A DNA stretch of 7,692 nt. It comes from Methylomarinum sp. (GTDB lineage: Bacteria > Pseudomonadota > Gammaproteobacteria > Methylococcales > Methylomonadaceae). The notes beneath the pieces were generated by a model, which did no database searches, was not told the DNA's origin, and saw only the letters and a program-made list of their open reading frames with translations. This document shows, one piece after another, positions 1 to 4,566 of this stretch. The number at the start of each line of letters is the position of its first letter. Position 1 is the first letter of the stretch. The stretch lies in assembly GCA_013139755.1 (NCBI GenBank), contig WTAG01000278.1, positions 1 through 7,692 of the forward strand, given 5' to 3'. Both the position numbers and the translations under genes were made by a program.

Positions 1-71
1 GTCTGATCAGGATCTCTGGATAATGCTTTTTCTACAGATTGTACTTTAAATTCTTGGCTAAATTTGGCCAT
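1..71 (-). CDS. Transposase OrfA (IS3-like), N-terminal fragment cut by window edge
   Basis: The leftward start codon is the complement of 69-71, with a good ribosome binding site AGGAGA (complement of 77-82) six bases ahead. The visible 23 residues begin MAKFSQEFKVQSVEKALSRD. This resembles the opening of helix-turn-helix OrfA proteins of IS3-type elements (general pattern M-A/S-K-x-S-x-E-F-K-x-x-A/S-V-E-K-A-L). OrfA binds the element ends and is usually joined to the DDE catalytic OrfB by programmed frameshifting. Only the first part of the HTH region is visible, and the gene runs off the left edge. The family call rests on this short N-terminus, so it is reasonable but not firm. Confidence 0.65.
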   Translation of the reverse strand, partial: MAKFSQEFKVQSVEKALSRDPDQ

Positions 72-76
72 TTCTG

Positions 77-82
77 TCTCCT
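77..82 (-). promoter_or_regulatory. Ribosome binding site of the transposase OrfA
   Basis: The complement reads AGGAGA, five bases of spacer ahead of the leftward ATG. It supports the start chosen for the transposase fragment. Confidence 0.6.
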
Positions 83-129
83 AAAATTGAATTTTATAGG
101 CGACAGGTATGTTGACATAGGGGGATAAC

Positions 130-675
130 ATGACACGTACGTTAAAACAAAATAGAGAGGAAAATGAATTAAGAGAATGGTTATCAGAAGGCTTATCACA
201 ATTTTCTAAAGACCTTTCTGGTGAAAATGATTTACAAAAATTAACCGAAAAAGCAGTCTCTTTTATAGGCCATTATGTTAATGCGGGGCATGGTGTCATC
301 TACCTTTATGATGATGAAAACGAAGCGCATCTACTTAATTTAATGGGCTCTTATATGTTTACTGAGCGAGCCAACCTTTCTGCCCATTATAAATTGGGAG
401 AAGGTGCTATTGGACAAGTTGCTCTAGAACGTAAATGTATATTGCTCACAGATATTCCTAAAGAGAAAAAAATTACGACAGGAACCACAAGCGCAACACC
501 ACTGAATACTTTTACTTTTCCTTTAATATACGAAGATGTACTGTGTGCTGTTGTTGAATTTTCTTCTTACGAGCCATTACGGCACTTACACAACGTTTCT
601 TTAACGAATCAGCCAACATTCTTGCCTCTCTCATCTACACCGCTGTACAAAGTGATAAAATCACCAGACTCTTAA
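130..675 (+). CDS. GAF-domain fragment of a truncated hybrid sensor kinase
   Basis: This 181-residue frame is the first piece of the broken kinase. Residues 1-10 (MTRTLKQNRE) look like the very end of a HAMP domain. Residues about 11-34, including W17-L-S-E-G, are the linker usual between HAMP and GAF in this kinase family. Residues about 35-150 are a GAF domain, with the typical L89-G-E-G-A-I-G-Q-V-A stretch and C-I-L-L-T-D-I-P. GAF domains sense small ligands or help transmit signal, but the ligand here is unknown. The last 31 residues, after E148-P149-L150, are out-of-frame nonsense caused by a missing base near 577-581. ATG at 130 is preceded by AGGGGG (119-124), which could serve as an accidental ribosome site. 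Since the HAMP start is missing, this ATG was probably an internal Met of a longer gene before the IS inserted. A free GAF fragment is unlikely to work alone. Confidence 0.7.
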   Translation: MTRTLKQNREENELREWLSEGLSQFSKDLSGENDLQKLTEKAVSFIGHYVNAGHGVIYLYDDENEAHLLNLMGSYMFTERANLSAHYKLGEGAIGQVALERKCILLTDIPKEKKITTGTTSATPLNTFTFPLIYEDVLCAVVEFSSYEPLRHLHNVSLTNQPTFLPLSSTPLYKVIKSPDS

Positions 676-722
676 AAACCTCTGAAGAAAAAAGTATTGC
701 ACTGCAAGAAAGAAATTCCCTG

Positions 723-872
723 ATGGAAGAGCAACAACAACAATTGCAACAACAAACGGAAGAACTGCAACAAAGTAATGCTCAGATGGAAGAGCAACAG
801 CAACAATTGCAACAACAAGCGGAAGAACTGCAACAAAGTAATGCTCAGATGGAAGAGCAGCAACAACAATTA
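723..872 (+). repeat. 63-bp tandem repeat (2.4 copies) encoding a Glu/Gln-rich coiled coil
   Basis: Units lie at 723-785 and 786-848, followed by a partial third copy at 849-872. The first two differ at only two bases (CAA/CAG and ACG/GCG). Each unit encodes 21 residues, starting MEEQQQQLQQQ and ending ELQQSNAQ. That is exactly three heptads, so copy-number change would keep both frame and helix register. It forms the signalling helix between the GAF and HisKA domains. Near-identity of the units suggests recent slippage or homogenisation. Confidence 0.9.
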
Positions 873-2882
873 TTAATGCAGACAGCAGAATTGGAAGATT
901 CTAAACAAGTTCTAGCTTCTAGAGCAGAACAACTAGAACTTTCCAGTCGTTATAAATCTGAATTTCTCGCAAACATGTCCCATGAATTACGTACACCACT
1001 CAACTCAGTCATTCTACTTTCTAAGATGATGGCCTTGAATGAGAATAAACATCTTGATGATGAAGATATTAAACGAGCAACTGTTATTCATAATTCAGGC
1101 AATGAATTATTACGCTTAATTAATGATATTCTTGATTTATCTAAAGTAGAAGCAGGTAAATTTGAATTGATTAATGAAAATATTGATTCCATAGAAATAT
1201 TTAAGGAATTAAATAACCAATTCGAAGAAACAGCTAAAGATAAAGGCTTAAAACTAATTATTGATAATCAGCATAATGCTTTGCTATTTACTGATAAAAA
1301 TAAACTGATGCAAATTTTACGCAATCTGGTTTCTAACGCTTTAAAATTTACTAAAGAAGGATCTGTCACATTATCAACTTTAATATGTGAGGAAGAAAAA
1401 CTTCCAATTAAACTTTTGGTTACAGATACGGGAATAGGTATACCAGAAGACAAGTTAAACCTTATTTTTAATGAATTTCAGCAAGTTGATGGTTCTATTT
1501 CCAGAGAATTTGGAGGAACTGGCTTAGGGCTCTCTATCTGCAAACGTTTTGCAGGATTACTTAATGGGCAAGTGACCGTAGAAAGTAAACTAGGAGAAGG
1601 CAGTACCTTTATTGTACATCTGCCTAAACAAATACAAGAGAATAAGGTTTCAACGCCTATAAAAGAGTTAAATAATATTTTTACTCAAGATGATCGAGCT
1701 AACCTTCTGGATGAGGATCGTCCTATTCTAGTTATCGATGATGATTCAACTTTTTGCAGTATTGTTCTGGATATTAACCATCGGCATAATCATAAAACTA
1801 TTTTTGCTCTTACGGGTAAAGAAGGCTTAGAACTTGCCAGTAAATACCAACTTGCAGGTATTATTCTTGATCTTGGCTTACCAGATATGGATGGCGTTGA
1901 TCTATTAAACCGCTTGAAAACTAACCCACAAACTAAATCCATTCCTATCTATATTATTTCTGCTAGGGATAAGGACCTTAATTTATTACATCAGGGAGCC
2001 ATAGGGTATCTACAAAAACCAGTAACGGATACTGATATATCCTATGTAACCGATGAGATCATTAAGACGATTACAAACAGTGTAGATACTATTCTCATCT
2101 TTGCTGGTAATGCAATCTCTTTTAATGATGTTTCAATATTGATCAAAGAAAAAGATGTTGAAGCTATTGATATGAGCCATACCAATGCTAATTTGGACAC
2201 CATTACTGAACAACACAAACCACTCGCTATTATAGATTCTCATCCGATAAATGGACAGGTATTGGATATTTGCGCTTCACTAAGAGATCGCTGGTCAGAT
2301 ATACCCATCGTCATTTGTTCTTCTACTGCACTTGATACAAATGAAGAAGCCAAAATGCGTCAATATACAGATACCGTTATTATTACAACGCCTCATGCGA
2401 AAAGTCGATTGATTGAAAATATTGAACATTTTCTGAAGACATCGACCAAAAATGGACAGCACACTTTACCTCTAGCACCACCGATTTATGTTAATAAGAA
2501 GGTACTAAAAGGAAGCACGATTCTTGTTGCCGATGATGATGCTAGAAACCTCTTTGTTATTACCTCGGCTCTTGAAGAACATGGCGCAAAAGTAGTTGTT
2601 GCTGTTAATGGTATCAGTGCTTTAGAAAAGCTAAATGAAGAGGAAATTGATCTTATCCTAATGGATCTGATGATGCCAGTGATGAATGGTTATCAAGCCA
2701 TTAGCAAAATTAGAGAAGATGACAGTATGAATCATATTCCTATTATTGTATTAACGGCTAAGGCACTTAAGGAAGATCGTGAAAAATGTTTTGAAATCGG
2801 CGCTAATGATTATTTATCCAAACCTGTTGAGTATGAAACACTCATTAAATTAAGTATTGCCTGGATTGAGAAGACTCTATGA
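723..2882 (+). CDS. Hybrid histidine kinase, HisKA-HATPase-REC-REC-REC (C-terminal part of broken gene)
   Basis: This 719-residue cytoplasmic frame autophosphorylates a histidine and relays phosphate to attached receivers, judging by its domains. Residues 1-75 are a Glu/Gln-rich coiled coil built from 21-residue repeats. HisKA spans about 76-145, with phospho-acceptor H87 in MSHELRTPLN. HATPase spans about 185-302: N box N201-N205, G1 box D235-T-G-I-G, G2 box G264-G-T-G-L-G-L. REC1 (about 334-450) has D339/D340, phospho-site D383, S413 and K432. REC2 (about 455-572) keeps D505 but lacks the acidic pair and the lysine, so it is degenerate. REC3 (about 598-718) is canonical: D604/D605, D648, T678, K700. 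No HPt domain is present. The frame is open upstream to 558 in phase with the true gene, and ATG 723 lacks a good ribosome site (only AAAGAAA ahead), so the real protein starts far upstream. The stop overlaps the next gene's start in ATGA. If expressed alone it would be a soluble kinase without its GAF sensor. Confidence 0.85.
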   Translation: MEEQQQQLQQQTEELQQSNAQMEEQQQQLQQQAEELQQSNAQMEEQQQQLLMQTAELEDSKQVLASRAEQLELSSRYKSEFLANMSHELRTPLNSVILLSKMMALNENKHLDDEDIKRATVIHNSGNELLRLINDILDLSKVEAGKFELINENIDSIEIFKELNNQFEETAKDKGLKLIIDNQHNALLFTDKNKLMQILRNLVSNALKFTKEGSVTLSTLICEEEKLPIKLLVTDTGIGIPEDKLNLIFNEFQQVDGSISREFGGTGLGLSICKRFAGLLNGQVTVESKLGEGSTFIVHLPKQIQENKVSTPIKELNNIFTQDDRANLLDEDRPILVIDDDSTFCSIVLDINHRHNHKTIFALTGKEGLELASKYQLAGIILDLGLPDMDGVDLLNRLKTNPQTKSIPIYIISARDKDLNLLHQGAIGYLQKPVTDTDISYVTDEIIKTITNSVDTILIFAGNAISFNDVSILIKEKDVEAIDMSHTNANLDTITEQHKPLAIIDSHPINGQVLDICASLRDRWSDIPIVICSSTALDTNEEAKMRQYTDTVIITTPHAKSRLIENIEHFLKTSTKNGQHTLPLAPPIYVNKKVLKGSTILVADDDARNLFVITSALEEHGAKVVVAVNGISALEKLNEEEIDLILMDLMMPVMNGYQAISKIREDDSMNHIPIIVLTAKALKEDREKCFEIGANDYLSKPVEYETLIKLSIAWIEKTL

Positions 2883-3052
2883 GCCTTTCTATTCACGACG
2901 ATTCCAACAAAAGGCGTTTGCTGGTATTAGGTGATATTTCAGCACAAAATGATCAAGAAGACCTTATTAAGGCCATTAATAACTCCACAGGCTTGGCGAT
3001 TGAAGTCGTATTTTACGACGCACAGTTACTATCTAATAAGCTAATAAGCTAA
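2879..3052 (+). CDS. N-terminal fragment of the CheB-CheR fusion (57 aa)
   Basis: This short frame follows the kinase with translational coupling (ATGA overlap). It reads MSLSIHDDSNKRRLLVLGD and continues to a TAA created by the 8-bp duplication. The predicted order is a beta strand (RLLVLGD), a helix (DQEDLIKAINNS) and a beta strand (IEVVFYDA). That suggests the start of an alpha/beta domain that would continue to about residue 95 in the restored protein. It does not look like a normal CheB receiver: no acidic pair is placed as in REC domains. I do not recognise the domain. It could be a degenerate receiver or a sensor-adaptor module. As a free 57-residue peptide it is probably not functional. 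Confidence 0.6.
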   Translation: MSLSIHDDSNKRRLLVLGDISAQNDQEDLIKAINNSTGLAIEVVFYDAQLLSNKLIS

Positions 3053-3054
3053 TA
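3033..3054 (+). repeat. 8-bp tandem repeat CTAATAAG (2 copies plus partial) that breaks the CheB-CheR frame
   Basis: The units lie at 3033-3040 and 3041-3048, followed by CTAATA at 3049-3054. The unit length is not a multiple of three. One copy gives an open CheB-CheR reading frame, whereas two copies place TAA at 3050-3052 in frame. This is the signature of a slipped-strand duplication. It could be a fixed mutation or a phase-variable site, and two copies are few for a fast-switching locus. Confidence 0.9.
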
Positions 3055-3261
3055 AAAACACTAGCGACTTACTCTACGGATGAAAATCCAATCAGTATAA
3101 AAACTTATCACCCTAGTCTTTCTCAGTACTTATATAAACTAGGAATTACGTCTAGATATGTTATCAGCAAGTCAGAGCATCACTCAACACCAAGGTTTAA
3201 AGCACTTGCTCTCGCTGGCTCTGCAGAGAGCCTCTCGATAATCCTTCAAATTATCGAGTCA

Positions 3262-4566
3262 GTGCCTCTATCAAATTGTAGTATTTTTATTGTTCAACAT
3301 GTTTCAGAAAAACAACCTAATAGACTGGATGAACTCCTAAAAATGCACACAGACTACAGTGTGCTTATGCCTCATCATATGATGGAAATTAAGCCATCCA
3401 CCATTTATATTGCACCACCAGGCCATCATCTTCGGGTACATAATCAATATATTTACTTAACCCGTGATCGTAAAATTCGTTTTGCACGCCCCTCGATTCA
3501 GGTTTTATTTGAATCACTCGCTCATGAATATAAATCAGGTTTATTGATTGCTCTATTAAGTGGCTATGGTGATGATGGTGTCAGTGCTTTAAAAGTATTG
3601 CGCAATAAAGGGGCTACTGTATTAATTGAGTCTCCAGCTGAGTGTAAGGCAAAAACCCTACCTCAAAATGCTATTAATAGCGGTCATTATGACCATGTTC
3701 TAACAATAAAAGGTCTTCAAAGTTTTTTTGCAAGTGCGGTAATCGATAATAATTTTCCTGACCTACAGACAATTAACCTTTTTCTTAACGCTGTCCAAGA
3801 AAAATATGGTTATGATTTCACAGGATACCAAGCAGGCACGCTTCAAAGACGTATTAAAATGTTGCTAAAAACCACTGATGTAGGTAATTATTTCACACTA
3901 CAACGCAATGTTTTAACAAATACAGAGTCCTTCGAACAACTTTTTCATTCCTTTTCGATTAATATCAGCACATTTTTTAGAGCACCTGAACAACTTAATT
4001 ATTTACGCCAGAATATCCTCCCATTTCTAGAAAGTTTTTCACATATTAAAGTTTGGGTAGCGGGTTGTTCAAGTGGTGAAGAGGCATATTCATTAGCAAT
4101 TATTTTTAAAGAACTAAACTTATTAGATAAGACTATTATTTATGCAACCGATATAAACCCAGAGATACTTTATACAGCCAAAAATGGCATTTATTCCTGC
4201 CAAGAAATGAGTACATATAAAGAAAATTATCGTTTAAGCGGCGGAATTAAACAATTTTCTGATTATATTGAAAATTACGGCAATATATTTGAGATATCAT
4301 CAGAATTACGCCAAAAAGTACTTTTTTTTAGTCACTCTTTGGTTAACGATGGCGTATTCAATGAATTTCAGCTCATTATCTGCCGTAATGTTATGATTTA
4401 TTTCTCTAATGAATTACAAGAGCATGTGATAGAGCTTTTTTCAAAGTCCATTCATCGTGATGGCTTTTTAACGTTGGGTGATAAAGAATCTATTAATCAT
4501 GGAGCAAGGTGTCAATATTTTAAAGTTGAGAACAAACAACAGAGAGTTTATAGATGCCTGAATTAA
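3262..4566 (+). CDS. CheB-CheR fusion, protein-glutamate methylesterase / methyltransferase (frame after the duplication)
   Basis: CheB removes methyl groups from, or deamidates, signalling-helix glutamates; CheR methylates them using S-adenosylmethionine. GTG 3262 is the only conventional start I see in this stretch, but homology extends upstream to 3040. The open frame before it encodes the CheB strand and nucleophile (AGSAES, Ser codon 3220-3222), so a product from GTG would lack the catalytic serine. Numbered from 3262, CheB keeps H13 (VQHVS) and D105 (LSGYGDDG), plus APPGHH at 51-56. CheR begins near 170: T193-LQRRI in the N-terminal helix domain, N234-ISTFFR at 234-240, the SAM site A267-GCSSGEEAYS, A295-TDI, and I373-CRNVMIYF. 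The CheR half appears complete. The CheB nucleophile motif is unusual: the GG that normally follows (GAS-x-GG) is replaced by ES. No receiver domain is attached, unlike chemotaxis CheB. The 3' end overlaps the next gene by 13 bases. Confidence 0.8.
   Translation: MPLSNCSIFIVQHVSEKQPNRLDELLKMHTDYSVLMPHHMMEIKPSTIYIAPPGHHLRVHNQYIYLTRDRKIRFARPSIQVLFESLAHEYKSGLLIALLSGYGDDGVSALKVLRNKGATVLIESPAECKAKTLPQNAINSGHYDHVLTIKGLQSFFASAVIDNNFPDLQTINLFLNAVQEKYGYDFTGYQAGTLQRRIKMLLKTTDVGNYFTLQRNVLTNTESFEQLFHSFSINISTFFRAPEQLNYLRQNILPFLESFSHIKVWVAGCSSGEEAYSLAIIFKELNLLDKTIIYATDINPEILYTAKNGIYSCQEMSTYKENYRLSGGIKQFSDYIENYGNIFEISSELRQKVLFFSHSLVNDGVFNEFQLIICRNVMIYFSNELQEHVIELFSKSIHRDGFLTLGDKESINHGARCQYFKVENKQQRVYRCLN

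Larger units (their letters stand above)
1..117 (-). mobile_element. End of an insertion sequence (IS3-like), 5' end of the element
   Basis: This stretch carries the start of a leftward transposase gene and a short leader. Reading leftward, a plausible element end begins at 117 with TGTCAACATACCTGTCGCC, which has the TG start typical of IS3-family termini. To its right, sequence coding for the end of a HAMP-like linker begins almost at once (frame from about 121). The IS therefore appears to have inserted inside the kinase gene and separated it from its N-terminal part. The other inverted repeat and the target duplication lie outside the window, so the exact boundary and the family are not proven. 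Confidence 0.6.
130..2882 (+). pseudogene. Hybrid histidine kinase gene, broken by IS truncation and a -1 frameshift
   Basis: This composite entry covers the remains of one ancestral gene. The two open frames (130-675 and 723-2882) join into a continuous protein if one base is restored near 577-581. The frame-1 reading up to GAG-CCA-TTA (571-579) then continues in frame 3 as ACG-GCA-CTT-ACA-CAA (579 onward), through the end of the GAF domain and into the coiled coil. The restored stretch is 917 residues in the order HAMP remnant, GAF, coiled coil, HisKA, HATPase, REC, degenerate REC, REC. The region that would carry transmembrane and sensor segments is missing because the IS end lies at about 117. 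The single-base lesion could be a sequencing error; the N-terminal loss could not. Confidence 0.75.
2879..4566 (+). pseudogene. CheB-CheR fusion gene, interrupted by an 8-bp tandem duplication
   Basis: This composite entry covers a gene that starts at ATG 2879, overlapping the kinase stop codon (ATGA), with GAGAAG (2868-2873) as a plausible ribosome site. It ends at TAA 4564-4566. Frame 2 runs to TAA 3050-3052; frame 1 is open from 3040 to 4566. The break falls in a perfect tandem copy of CTAATAAG (3033-3040, 3041-3048, then partial CTAATA). Deleting one copy gives TCT-AAT-AAG-CTA-ATA-AAA-ACA-CTA and a 559-residue protein. That protein has an N-terminal region of about 100 residues of unknown type, CheB methylesterase (about 105-280) and CheR methyltransferase (about 290-559). 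Its catalytic serine would be residue 112, in codon 3220-3222. Because this lesion is a duplication, it may be reversible. Confidence 0.75.

Noticed and set aside
684..695. Run of A (GAAGAAAAAAGT) as a programmed frameshift site joining the two kinase fragments
   Set aside because: It lies downstream of the frame-1 stop (673-675), and the protein homology already changes frame near 577-581. It therefore cannot explain the shift.
672..869. Leftward open frame rich in Leu and Phe repeats
   Set aside because: It is the antisense shadow of the Glu/Gln repeat in the kinase. Its repeats simply mirror the 63-bp units, and it has no start signal of its own.
723..872. CRISPR-like or noncoding repeat array
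   Set aside because: The repeats are contiguous without spacers, in frame, and encode regular heptads, so this is a protein coiled-coil repeat.
1268..1453. Leftward 61-residue open frame inside the kinase
   Set aside because: It lies wholly opposite the conserved HATPase region, without a ribosome site or recognisable domain.
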